NCBI GenBank assembly: GCA_951812965.1
Contig: OX638341.1
Coordinates: forward strand, 788,438 to 852,437
DNA from: an uncultured Pseudohongiella sp.
GTDB taxonomy: Bacteria > Pseudomonadota > Gammaproteobacteria > Pseudomonadales > Pseudohongiellaceae
DNA length: 64,000 bases
Reading direction: 5' to 3'
Shown here: piece after piece, positions 52,211 through 63,226 of the stretch
How the letters are laid out: every line of letters starts with the position of its first letter
Position numbering within the stretch: the first letter of the stretch is position 1
The notes under the pieces: model-generated
Seen by the model: only the letters and a program-made list of their open reading frames with translations
Told to the model about the DNA's origin: nothing
Databases searched by the model: none
Program-made: the position numbers and the translations under genes

Positions 52211-52821
52211 AATCGCTAAAACATCTGGCCGACAAGCCCTGGGAAAAGAAGGGCATCATCGGCGGGCTTAAGCCCGAAGGCGTCTTCGACACCGCGGCGG
52301 AGAAAGTGGCTCTCGGCTTCTTCCTCGTCGTCGCCACGGTGCTGTTCAGCCTGTTTACCGTCAGCTATTTCATCCGCATGGAACTGCCGGACTGGCGGCC
52401 GCTGGCCGAACCGGCGCAGTTGTGGCTCAACACCGGCCTGCTGGTATCGAGCAGCGTGCTGTTTCAACTCGCCCGCAACAAGGTGAAGCGCGGTGAGGCG
52501 CGCAATGTGTTCACGCTGTATCTGGCTGGGGGCGTTCTCGCCTTCCTGTTCATCGGCGGGCAACTGATGGTCTGGGGCGGCCTGCAGGAAGCCGGAGTTT
52601 ATCTGACTCCCAACCCGGCGGCTTCGTTCTACTACCTGCTCACCGGAGTGCATGCCGTGCACCTGCTCGGCGGGCTTTGGGTCTGGAGCAAGACATCGAT
52701 TCGGCTGCTGTCGGGCTGCGAGCCGAAAGACGTTCGGCTGAGCATCGAATTGTGCACCCTCTACTGGCATTTCCTGCTGGTAGTTTGGCTGGTGATGTTC
52801 GCGATACTTTCAAATACATAG
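52207..52821 (+). CDS. Heme-copper oxidase subunit III-family protein (first of two)
   Basis: Protein of 204 aa starting at a GTG that overlaps the coxA stop by four bases. It has five hydrophobic segments, and SFYYLLTGVHAVHLLGGLWVW and IELCTLYWHFLLVVWLVMFAI are subunit III signatures. It lacks the first two helices of the seven-helix form. It resembles CoxO of coxMNOP-type operons, in which two subunit III-like proteins occur. Confidence 0.88.
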   Translation: MKSLKHLADKPWEKKGIIGGLKPEGVFDTAAEKVALGFFLVVATVLFSLFTVSYFIRMELPDWRPLAEPAQLWLNTGLLVSSSVLFQLARNKVKRGEARNVFTLYLAGGVLAFLFIGGQLMVWGGLQEAGVYLTPNPAASFYYLLTGVHAVHLLGGLWVWSKTSIRLLSGCEPKDVRLSIELCTLYWHFLLVVWLVMFAILSNT

Positions 52822-52858
52822 GCGCCGGCGGACCGGCGATCAACAGGAACTGACTCGA

Positions 52859-53539
52859 ATGAGTGAAGCTGCAGCAACAAGCGTCGCCCCTGCGGAAGGG
52901 GTATCCGGCCTGCTCGACGACTGGACGGCCGACAAGCAGGCCTATCATGTGCCCTGGGGCAAGGCCATGATGTGGATCTTCCTGGTTAGCGACACCTTCA
53001 TTTTCACCTGCTTTCTGACCGGTTATCTCAATGTGCGCATGACCACGACCCAGCCGTGGCCGCCGCAAAGCGATATCTTTGCCTTGAGTTTCGGCGGGGC
53101 GCCCATTCCGCTGATCCTGATCGCGATCATGACTTTCGTGCTGATTACGAGTTCAGGCACGATGGCGTTGGCGGTGAACTACGGTTACCGCAAGGACAAG
53201 ACCAAGACAATTTGGCTCATAATCGCTACCGCCGTGTTCGGGGCGACATTCGTCGGCATGCAGGCGTTCGAATGGTCCAAGCTGATCCTCGAGGAAGGCG
53301 TGCGGCCCTGGGGCAACCCTTTCGGCGCACCGCAATTCGGTTCGGTCTTTTTCATGGTCACGGGATTTCACGGACTGCACGTTTCTGCGGGCGTGATTTA
53401 CCTGTTATGGGTGGCGCGGCGCATCTGGGCCGGCTACTACGACAAGAAAGGCTTTGAGATCGTCGAAATCGCCGGGCTTTACTGGCACTTTGTCGACCTC
53501 GTGTGGGTATTCATCTTCGCATTCTTCTATCTTCTGTAA
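52859..53539 (+). CDS. Heme-copper oxidase subunit III-family protein (second)
   Basis: Protein of 226 aa with five predicted helices and the subunit III motifs GFHGLHVSAGVIYLLWV and AGLYWHFVDLVWVFIFAFFY. It is a diverged paralogue of the preceding gene and similar to CoxP. Both probably contribute to the same complex, though which one occupies the usual subunit III site cannot be told from sequence. Confidence 0.9.
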   Translation: MSEAAATSVAPAEGVSGLLDDWTADKQAYHVPWGKAMMWIFLVSDTFIFTCFLTGYLNVRMTTTQPWPPQSDIFALSFGGAPIPLILIAIMTFVLITSSGTMALAVNYGYRKDKTKTIWLIIATAVFGATFVGMQAFEWSKLILEEGVRPWGNPFGAPQFGSVFFMVTGFHGLHVSAGVIYLLWVARRIWAGYYDKKGFEIVEIAGLYWHFVDLVWVFIFAFFYLL

Positions 53540-53551
53540 GAGGAGACGCCA

Positions 53552-53968
53552 ATGGCATCGTCATCGGAAACCACCGGACAACAGCATCCGCTGGGCATTT
53601 ACTACAAGATCTGGATACTGCTGTTCGTGGTCAGCGCCTTTTCCTACGCGGTCGACTACTTCGACGTGCAGGGCGCCATGCGCTGGACGCTGGTCATTGT
53701 TTTCATGCTGGTCAAGGCCGGATTCATCATCGCGATTTTCATGCATGCGTTCTGGGAACGACTGGCGCTATGCCTGACGATTCTCGGCCCGCCGGGGGTT
53801 CTCCTGCTGTTGATCGGCTTCATGGCCGTGGAAGGCAATTACACCGAAGGCGCCCGCTTCGAATTCATGGGGCACGACCGCGACGCGGTGGCGCTGACGC
53901 CGGCCGAATACCACGCGTCCCTGGCTGAGGACCATGGCGAGGGGGAAGTCGCCGCCGACGCGCATTAG
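53552..53968 (+). CDS. Cytochrome c oxidase subunit IV-type small protein
   Basis: Protein of 138 aa with three hydrophobic helices (IYYKIWILLFVVSAFSYAVDY region; WTLVIVFMLVKAGFIIAIFM; LCLTILGPPGVLLLLIGFMA), matching the prokaryotic subunit IV family. A soluble acidic/His-containing tail follows. Last gene of the cox operon, behind AGGAGA, and followed by a terminator. Confidence 0.86.
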   Translation: MASSSETTGQQHPLGIYYKIWILLFVVSAFSYAVDYFDVQGAMRWTLVIVFMLVKAGFIIAIFMHAFWERLALCLTILGPPGVLLLLIGFMAVEGNYTEGARFEFMGHDRDAVALTPAEYHASLAEDHGEGEVAADAH

Positions 53969-53984
53969 ATTCTGATCGATCAGG

Positions 53985-54016
53985 AAAACCGGCGTCTCAC
54001 GGCGCCGGTTTTTTTG
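53985..54016 (+). terminator. Rho-independent terminator of the cox operon
   Basis: Ten-base stem AAAACCGGCG / CGCCGGTTTT with an eight-base loop followed by more T residues, 17 bases after the subunit IV stop. Confidence 0.9.
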
Positions 54017-54094
54017 TGCCCGGCAAATTTGTATCAAGGTGTCCGCGTGCGGACTGGGCATATCATAAAATCCGGCTGGCACATTGTGGTTGCT

Positions 54095-54170
54095 GTAGGG
54101 GCGATGCATGCGTCGCCCGCTGGACAATCGGGCGGCATGGGGCGCGACGCGGGCGAGGCATGCCTCGCCC

Positions 54171-54174
<4 letters not shown>
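54095..54174. repeat. Inverted REP pair overlapping the aroE stop
   Basis: GTAG-foot GAC-type copy with one stem mismatch (GATGCATGCGTC) at 54095-54118, and inverted GAG-stem copy at 54151-54174. On the minus strand the foot GTAG of the latter supplies the TAG stop codon of aroE (54171-54173). Confidence 0.92.
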
Positions 54175-56492
<2,318 letters not shown>

Positions 56493-56505
56493 TGACAGAG
56501 AAGCT

Positions 56506-57006
56506 TCACTGCTGCTCCTGCAACGCCCGATCCTGGGCCTTGACGTTTTCGCCGCTGGCCCGGCGGTCCGCAGCGACGCGCTCGGCAAGGTCGCCGTCGG
56601 CCAGGGCCAGGATCTGGGCCGCGAGATAGGCGGCATTGCGCGCCCCGGTTTTGCCGATGGCGACGGACGCAACAGGTACGCCGGCGGGCATTTGTACGGT
56701 GGATAACAAGGCGTCGAATCCTTTCAGCGGTCCGCCTTCCATGGGCACGCCGATTACAGGGCGGGTGGTATGGGCGGCAATGGCGCCGGCAAGATGAGCG
56801 GCGAGGCCGGCGCCGGCGATAAAGACCTGGCAACCGCGTTCGACGGCGTTCTCGACATATTGCCGGGTGGCTTCGGGGGTGCGATGGGCGGAACTGATCT
56901 TGATCTCATAACGGATGCCGAAATTCCGCAAGACTTCGGCGCCTGCCTGCATAGCTTCGAGGTCAGATTTAGACCCCATCAAGATGGCTACAAACGGAGA
57001 ACTCAT
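56506..57006 (-). CDS. purE: N5-carboxyaminoimidazole ribonucleotide mutase
   Basis: About 166 aa from the ATG at 57006. Class I PurE signatures are [44 protein letters not shown] and [20 protein letters not shown]. It acts in purine synthesis with PurK, which is not found nearby. The frame continues upstream only through non-conserved sequence towards the REP array. Confidence 0.95.
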   Translation of the reverse strand: MSSPFVAILMGSKSDLEAMQAGAEVLRNFGIRYEIKISSAHRTPEATRQYVENAVERGCQVFIAGAGLAAHLAGAIAAHTTRPVIGVPMEGGPLKGFDALLSTVQMPAGVPVASVAIGKTGARNAAYLAAQILALADGDLAERVAADRRASGENVKAQDRALQEQQ

Positions 57007-57118
57007 CAGCCCCTCTCCCCTGTGAAAAACGGGAAAAGCTATACTAGTCGTTGTGGCTATGCAAGTAGACAAAAAACATGCATGGCCCGTAGTTGGAGCA
57101 GACACCTCGCTTCTTTTC

Positions 57119-57796
57119 GGGCGAGGCATGCCTCGCCCCTACAGGCAACGCACACCCCGGCAGCAATCCGCCCAAAGGCCCCCGGCCATTTGTAGGGGCG
57201 AGGCATGCCTCGCCCGCGGTCCGCCCAAATGCCCCCGGCCGCAGGTACAGGCAACGCATACCCCGCCAGCAATCCGCCCAAACGCCCCCGGCCATTTGTA
57301 GGGGCGAGGCATGCCTCGCCCGCGGTCCGCCCAAATGCCTCCGGCCGCAGGTACAGGCAACGCATACCTCCCGCGGTCCGCCCAAATGCCTCCGGCCGCA
57401 GGTACAGGCAACGCACACCCCGCCAGCAATCCGCCCAAAGGCCCCCGGCCATTTGTAGGGGCGAGGCATGCCTCGCCCGCGGTCCGCCCAAAGGCCCCCG
57501 GCCGCAGGTACAGGCAACGCATACCCCGGCAGCAATCCGACCAAATGCCCCCGGCCATTTGTAGGGGCGAGGCATGCCTCGCCCGCGGTCCGCCCAAATG
57601 CCCCCGGCCGCTGATACAGGCAACGCACACCCCGGCAGCAATCCGACCAAATGCCCCCGGCCATTTGTAGGGGCGAGGCATGCCTCGCCCGCGGTCCGCC
57701 CAAATGCCCCCGGCCGCTGATACAGGCAACGCACACCCCGGCAGCAATCCGACCAAATGCCCCCGGCCATTTGTAGGGGCGAGGCATGCCTCGCCC
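57119..57796. repeat. REP array with 106-bp period between purE and dprA
   Basis: An inverted GAG-stem copy at 57119-57142 is followed by six GTAG-foot GAG-stem copies starting at 57192, 57298, 57455, 57561, 57667 and 57773. The spacing is 106 bp except one of 157 (106 + 51, an internal spacer duplication). The spacers alternate versions of GCCCCCGGCCATTT and CAGGCAACGCACACCCCGG. The array fills most of the 817-bp gap; no gene is present. Confidence 0.94.
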
Positions 57797-57823
57797 GCGG
57801 TCGGAAATTACACAAGGTCAAAA

Positions 57824-58936
57824 TCAGGCAGGAAAGTAGCGGCCTCCTTGCTGGATTACCGTTCCGGCCAGTTCGAGTTCGAGGAGTTTTAGGTTGAGTT
57901 GTTGTTGGGTAAAGCCGATCTGGTGGGCAAGGGATTCGGGGAGGGTACCGGATTCTTCGATCAGGGCGAGCAGTCTGGAGTCGTCGGGGTTGACTGAGGC
58001 CTTACCGGCAGGGGCGCCTGGCGAATTCGAGCGGAAACTGCCGAGGGGTATGATCTTCGGCAATTCCTGGAGGATGTCTTCAGGGGTTTCGACCAGCGTT
58101 GCGCCCTGGCGGATCAGTTGGTGGCAGCCCCGGGAGAACGAGCTTGAGACCGGGCCCGGCACGGCGAATATTTCCCTGTTTTGCTGCAAGGCCAGTTTGG
58201 CCGTGACCAGGGAGCCGCTTTTCAGGCTTGCTTCGATTACCACGACGCCCGCCGCGAGTCCGCTGACGATTCGATTGCGGCGGGGGAAATTCATCGGGAT
58301 TGCCGGGGCGCCAAGGGGAAATTCCGAGACCAGCGCGCCCTGGGCCCGAATCCGCTCGCGCAATTCGCGATTGCGCGCCGGGTAGCAGACGTCCACGCCC
58401 GTGCCCATGACCGCGATCGTGTGCCCTCCTGCTTCGAGCGCGCCCTTGTGCGCCGCCGTATCGATACCGAGCGCCATTCCCGAACAGATGACGAGACCCG
58501 CCCCGCTCAACTCCCGGGCGAGCCATTCTGCATGCCGTCGGCCATACCCACTGCCGCGGCGGCTGCCGACCACCGCAATGCCGGGAAGATGCAGGCATTG
58601 CAGCCGCCCTTCCACGTAAAGCACCGGCGGCGGCGCGGCGATTTCGCGCAGCAAGGCCGGATACTGCGGCGATTCGAAATGGAGAATGGCCCGATCTTCG
58701 GCCATGGCCCAACTCAGATCGGAGCGCACGCGGCCGCGGCAATGGGGCGCCGGGGCCGAAGCCGTCAATGCCGCGATCTGTGCTTCCGAGAAGCCGGTTT
58801 CCAGCATTTGCGCTTTCGGCAATCGTCGAACATGGCTCAAGGGACCCAATTCGCCAAGCATTCTCGCCAGCACACTGGCATTGAGCGCACCGTGGTGCAT
58901 AAGGCCGAGGTAGTCTTCGAGCAGAGCATCGTCCAT
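57824..58936 (-). CDS. dprA: DNA processing protein DprA (Smf)
   Basis: Protein of 370 aa. An N-terminal SAM-like domain precedes a Rossmann fold with the family signatures IAVVGSRRGSGYG, VICSGMALGIDTAAHKGAL, TIAVMGTGVDVCYPARN, FPRRNRIVSGLA and EASLKSGSLVTAK. A C-terminal winged helix follows. DprA loads RecA on incoming single strands in transformation. Divergent from def, as in many gammaproteobacteria. Confidence 0.95.
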   Translation of the reverse strand: MDDALLEDYLGLMHHGALNASVLARMLGELGPLSHVRRLPKAQMLETGFSEAQIAALTASAPAPHCRGRVRSDLSWAMAEDRAILHFESPQYPALLREIAAPPPVLYVEGRLQCLHLPGIAVVGSRRGSGYGRRHAEWLARELSGAGLVICSGMALGIDTAAHKGALEAGGHTIAVMGTGVDVCYPARNRELRERIRAQGALVSEFPLGAPAIPMNFPRRNRIVSGLAAGVVVIEASLKSGSLVTAKLALQQNREIFAVPGPVSSSFSRGCHQLIRQGATLVETPEDILQELPKIIPLGSFRSNSPGAPAGKASVNPDDSRLLALIEESGTLPESLAHQIGFTQQQLNLKLLELELAGTVIQQGGRYFPA

Positions 58937-59017
58937 GACAGGATTTCCCTTGGGCTGCTATAATTTTTGGTTCTGGCAGGCGTTTTTCAGCCCGCCCGAC
59001 GCGATACCGGAGTTCCG

Positions 59018-59524
59018 ATGGCACTGTTACCGATTCTGGAGTTTCCCGATCCGAGACTGCGCAAGGTCGCCGCCCCGGTCACTGACTTTGGCGACGGATT
59101 GCGTACCCTGGTCGACAACATGCTCGATACCATGTACAAGGCGGAAGGCATCGGCCTTGCCGCCACCCAGGTCAATGTGCACAAGCGCCTGCTCGTGATC
59201 GATATCTCCGAGGAAAAAGATAGTCCGCATATCTTCATAAATCCAGAATTCGAGGTAATCGAGGAAGAATTGCAGGACTACCAGGAAGGTTGCCTGTCGG
59301 TGCCCGGCTTTTTTGAGGAAGTCTCCCGGCCCCGCGCCATTCGCGTCAAGGCTCGGGACCAGCGAGGAGAAGAGTTCGAACACGAAGCCCGCGGGTTGCT
59401 GGCAGTGTGCATCCAACACGAGATCGACCATCTCGACGGCAAGTTGTTCGTCGACTATCTCAGCCCGCTCAAACGGCAGCGCATTCGCAGCAAGCTGGAA
59501 AAGGAACACAGGAAATCCGCCTGA
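59018..59524 (+). CDS. def: Peptide deformylase
   Basis: 168 aa from the ATG at 59018, aligned with [15 protein letters not shown]. The three motifs [16 protein letters not shown] and QHEIDHL supply the metal ligands (Cys and two His) and the catalytic Glu. It removes N-formyl from nascent proteins. First gene of def-fmt-rsmB-trkA-trkH. Confidence 0.96.
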   Translation: MALLPILEFPDPRLRKVAAPVTDFGDGLRTLVDNMLDTMYKAEGIGLAATQVNVHKRLLVIDISEEKDSPHIFINPEFEVIEEELQDYQEGCLSVPGFFEEVSRPRAIRVKARDQRGEEFEHEARGLLAVCIQHEIDHLDGKLFVDYLSPLKRQRIRSKLEKEHRKSA

Positions 59525-59529
59525 CTCCG

Positions 59530-60489
59530 ATGCCGGCATTGCGACTATGTTTCGCCGGCACGCCGGCCTTCGCGGCCGCGCATCTGGAAGCGCTGCTTGA
59601 TTCTCGCCACGAAATCGCCGCGGTGTACACGCAGCCGGACCGCCCGGCTGGGCGCGGCCGCAAGCTTTCGGCGAGCGCCGTTGGCCGGGTCGCGGAAGCC
59701 CATGATTTGCCCTTGCTTAAACCGGCCGGCCTGCGGGAAGAAGAGCAAGCGCGCCTGCTGGCCTCATTCGAGCCCGATGTATTGGTCGTCGCCGCTTACG
59801 GGCTGATTCTGCCGGCGGCGATTCTTGAAATTCCGCGATTTGGCTGCGTGAACGTTCATGCCTCGCTACTGCCGCGCTGGCGGGGCGCGGCGCCGATCGA
59901 ACGCGCCTTGCTCGCCGGAGACGGTCATACCGGCATTACCATCATGCGTATGAATGAGGGCCTCGATACCGGCGACATCCTGCACCAGCAAGTAGTCGAG
60001 ATCGCGGATGGAGACGACCGCGATGATCTGGAGTCGAAACTTGTCGAGGCGGGCCAAGCCGCCTTGCTGCATGGTCTTGCAAATCTCGAACAACTGCTGG
60101 CCGGGGCGAAGCGACAGGACGAAAGCCTGGCGACTTACGCGCACAAGCTGGGCAAGAGCGACGCGTTGATAGACTGGTCCGCTCCCGCGGAGTACATCGG
60201 ACGGCAAGTGCGGGCCGGCGTCGGCCGCACGCCGGCGTTTACCTGCATTGACGGGCAACGCGTCCGCTTGTTGCGCAGCGGCCCCGAAGACCGGGAGCAG
60301 CCCGCGGCGCCGGGAACCATTGTTGAAGCCGGCAAGAACGGACTGCTCGTCGCTTGCGGCTCCGGAGCCCTGCGAGTCGAAATCGCGCAGATGCCGGGCA
60401 AGAAGCCGGTTCCGGTCAGTGCATTGTTGAATTCCGTTTCGACCCCCTTCGTGAAAGGCGCCGGCTTCGACGACGCGGCCGAGTGCTGA
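59530..60489 (+). CDS. fmt: Methionyl-tRNA formyltransferase
   Basis: About 319 aa from the ATG at 59530, five bases after the def stop. Formyltransferase domain motifs: LCFAGTPAFAAAHLEALL, YTQPDRPAGRGRK, CVNVHASLLPRWRGAAPI and the catalytic region MNEGLDTGDIL. A C-terminal OB-like domain follows. It formylates initiator Met-tRNA and is the partner of def. Confidence 0.96.
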   Translation: MPALRLCFAGTPAFAAAHLEALLDSRHEIAAVYTQPDRPAGRGRKLSASAVGRVAEAHDLPLLKPAGLREEEQARLLASFEPDVLVVAAYGLILPAAILEIPRFGCVNVHASLLPRWRGAAPIERALLAGDGHTGITIMRMNEGLDTGDILHQQVVEIADGDDRDDLESKLVEAGQAALLHGLANLEQLLAGAKRQDESLATYAHKLGKSDALIDWSAPAEYIGRQVRAGVGRTPAFTCIDGQRVRLLRSGPEDREQPAAPGTIVEAGKNGLLVACGSGALRVEIAQMPGKKPVPVSALLNSVSTPFVKGAGFDDAAEC

Positions 60490-60495
60490 GCAGCC

Positions 60496-61800
60496 ATGGA
60501 AATTCGCGCCATCGCCGCCCGCGTTCTCGCCCGGCTCGCCGACCATCGCGGCTCGCTTGGCGAAAATCTGCAGCCGCACCGGCAATCACCCGAATACGGC
60601 TTGTTGCAGGAAATCTGTTACGGCGTCTGCCGCCATCATGAAACGCTCGTTTTCCTGCTCGGGCAATTGCTGGACCGACAGTTGCGTGAACGCGATTCCG
60701 ACCTGAAATACCTGTTGCTCAGCGCCTTGTATCAATTGCGCGAGCTTGCCGTGCCCGACTACGCGGTGATCGATCTGACCGTAACGGCGGCCGGACAATT
60801 GCGCAAGCAATGGTCGAAACCGCTGGTCAATGCCGTGTTACGCAACTACCAGCGCGGGCGGGCCGATCTTGACGAGCGGCTCGCGCAACAGCCCGAAGTG
60901 ATTCTCCTGGACCATCCGGCCTGGCTGACGGACGCCATACGGGCCGATTGGCCGGAAGACTGGCAGTCCATACTCAAGCGCAACAATTTCCGCCCGCCCA
61001 TGAGCTTGCGGGTCAATCGTCTCAAGAGCTCCCGCGAGGAGGCCATGCGCGCGTTGCGGCGGGATGGCCTCGATTGCGAACCGGGCGAGTTGGCGCAATC
61101 GTCGGTATATCTGGAAAAACCGCGGCCGGTCAGCGAGATCCCGGGTTTTGCCGACGGTCTTTTAAGCGTGCAGGACGAAGCTTCGCAACTCGTGCCCGAA
61201 TTACTCGGGCCCGAACCGGGCGCCCGCTTGCTCGACGCCTGCGCCGCGCCCGGCGGCAAGACTTGCCACCTGCTGGAATTCCAACCGGAAGCGGATCTGT
61301 GCCTGGCGCTCGACCGCAATGCGAACCGAATCGAAATGATCAGGGAGAATCTGTCTCGTCTCGGCCTTGATGCCGGCATTGCCGTCGCCGACGCCGCCGA
61401 TCCGGACGCCTGGTGGGACGGCAACGGATTTGACCGGATTCTGCTCGATGCCCCCTGCTCGGCCACCGGCGTCATCAGGCGGCATCCCGACATAAAGTTA
61501 TTGCTGCGGGAAAGCGATGTAGCCGGTCACTGCGATGCCCAGTTCAGGCTGCTGAAGGCGCTCTGGCAATGCCTGAAACCGGGTGGGCGTCTGCTGTATA
61601 CGACGTGCTCGGTGCTGCGCCGGGAAAACGAAGAAGTCGTCTGTCGCTTCCTGGCGGAGACACGGGAGACGAAAACGCACGCTAAAACAGTGCCCATCAC
61701 TGCCGATTGGGGAATAGAATGCGGTCATGGAAAACAGTTGCTGCCAGGCGGCGCGAACGGCCCCGACGGTTTCTATTTCTGCCTGCTGGAAAAAGGCTGA
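60496..61800 (+). CDS. rsmB: 16S rRNA m5C967 methyltransferase RsmB
   Basis: 434 aa with an N-terminal NusB-like RNA-binding domain (about 1-140, including YGVCRHHETLVFLLGQLL) and a SAM methyltransferase domain. SAM motif I is LLDACAAPGGKTCHLLE, the motif IV cysteine is in ILLDAPCSATGVIRRHP and the catalytic Cys is in LLYTTCSVLRREN. It begins six bases after fmt. Confidence 0.95.
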   Translation: MEIRAIAARVLARLADHRGSLGENLQPHRQSPEYGLLQEICYGVCRHHETLVFLLGQLLDRQLRERDSDLKYLLLSALYQLRELAVPDYAVIDLTVTAAGQLRKQWSKPLVNAVLRNYQRGRADLDERLAQQPEVILLDHPAWLTDAIRADWPEDWQSILKRNNFRPPMSLRVNRLKSSREEAMRALRRDGLDCEPGELAQSSVYLEKPRPVSEIPGFADGLLSVQDEASQLVPELLGPEPGARLLDACAAPGGKTCHLLEFQPEADLCLALDRNANRIEMIRENLSRLGLDAGIAVADAADPDAWWDGNGFDRILLDAPCSATGVIRRHPDIKLLLRESDVAGHCDAQFRLLKALWQCLKPGGRLLYTTCSVLRRENEEVVCRFLAETRETKTHAKTVPITADWGIECGHGKQLLPGGANGPDGFYFCLLEKG

Positions 61801-61843
61801 ATTCCGCGAAGGTGGGCGCTCATGCTGAGCGCGGTATCCTGAA

Positions 61844-63220
61844 ATGAAAATAATCGTTCTCGGCGCGAATCCGGTGGGCATCAGTCTGGCAAGCACCTTG
61901 TCGACCGAGTCCAACGACGTGACCCTGGTCGACAGTAACGCGGCGAGGCTCGAAGGGTTGAAGCAGGGCATGGATATCCAGGTCGTCAGCGGCCGCGGCT
62001 CGCACCCCGATGTGCTCGAACAGGCCGGCGTGGAGGATGCCGACCTGCTAATCGCCGTGTCGGAAAACGACGAATTGAACATGGTGGCCTGCCGGGTCGC
62101 CTATTCGCTCTATCGCACACCGAAGAAAATCTGCCGGGTGCATTCATCGTCTTTCATCAATTTCAGCGAGCAGTTGTTCGGCAAACATGGCATCTCGGTG
62201 GATACGCCGATTTGCCCGGAAATGATCGTTTCCGACAACATCGAGCGCCTCATCGACCTGCCCGGCGCCCTGCAGGTGCTCGACTTCGCCGACGGCAAGG
62301 TGCAACTCGTCGGCGTCAAGGCGGTATACGGCGGCCCCCTGGTCGGCCAGGAAATCCGCCTGCTGCGCCAGCATATGCCTTCAATCGATTCCCGCGTGGC
62401 GGCGATTTTCCGCAAGGACCGGCCGGTCGTGCCAGAAGGCTCTACCGTGATCGAAGCGGAAGACGAAGTGTTTTTCGTCGCCGCTCAAGGCGACATTCGA
62501 GCCTGTATCGCCGAAGTTCGACGCATGGACCGTCCTTATCGCCGAGTTTTCATTGCGGGCGGCGGTAATATCGGTCTCCGGCTCGCGCGGCAACTCGAGC
62601 CGCGCTACAAGGTCAAGCTGGTCGAGCGCGACGAGCAACGCTGCGATTTCCTCACCGGGCAACTCGGCAGCACGCTGGTGTTGCACGGTGAAGCGTCGGA
62701 CCGGGAATTGCTGATCAGCGAGAACATCGAGGACGCCGACGTATTCGTCGCGCTGACCAATGACGACGAAGCCAATATCATGTCCTGCATGATGGCCAAG
62801 CGTCTCGGCGCCAAGAAGGTGATGGCGCTGATCAACAATCCCGACTACGTCGATCTGATCCAGGGGGGCGAGGTCGACATAGCCATATCGCCCCAGCAGG
62901 CCACCATCGGCAGTGTGCTCACCAAGGTGCGGCGGGCGGATTTCGCCAATGTGCACTCATTGCGCCGCGGCGCCGCGGAGGCGGTGGAAGCGGTCGTACA
63001 CGGCGATGTCGCTTCGTCGAAGGTCATCGGCCGCGAATTGCGCGAACTGAATCTTCCCGACGGCATAACCGCCGGCGCGGTAGTGCGGGAAGACGAAGTC
63101 CTGATCGCCCACGACGACACCAGGGTCGAGTCCGGCGATCACGTCATCCTGTTTTTGGTGGATCGCAAGCACGTCGCCCTCGTGGAGCGCCTGTTCGGGG
63201 CCGGCTTCGCGCATTTCTGA
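61844..63220 (+). CDS. trkA: Trk potassium uptake regulatory protein TrkA
   Basis: 458 aa with two RCK units. The NAD-binding motifs are VLGANPVGISLASTL and IAGGGNIGLRLARQL, each followed by an acidic strand end (TLVDSN, KLVERD), and each unit has a TrkA-C domain. It gates the TrkH channel encoded next, in response to NAD(H) or ATP. Confidence 0.96.
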   Translation: MKIIVLGANPVGISLASTLSTESNDVTLVDSNAARLEGLKQGMDIQVVSGRGSHPDVLEQAGVEDADLLIAVSENDELNMVACRVAYSLYRTPKKICRVHSSSFINFSEQLFGKHGISVDTPICPEMIVSDNIERLIDLPGALQVLDFADGKVQLVGVKAVYGGPLVGQEIRLLRQHMPSIDSRVAAIFRKDRPVVPEGSTVIEAEDEVFFVAAQGDIRACIAEVRRMDRPYRRVFIAGGGNIGLRLARQLEPRYKVKLVERDEQRCDFLTGQLGSTLVLHGEASDRELLISENIEDADVFVALTNDDEANIMSCMMAKRLGAKKVMALINNPDYVDLIQGGEVDIAISPQQATIGSVLTKVRRADFANVHSLRRGAAEAVEAVVHGDVASSKVIGRELRELNLPDGITAGAVVREDEVLIAHDDTRVESGDHVILFLVDRKHVALVERLFGAGFAHF

Positions 63221-63226
63221 GTTGCC

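Noticed and set aside
57119..57796. Regularly spaced palindromic repeats resembling a CRISPR array
   Set aside because: The intervening sequences are themselves nearly identical between units and about 80 bp long, there are no cas genes, and the palindrome is the genome-wide REP. It is a BIME-type array.
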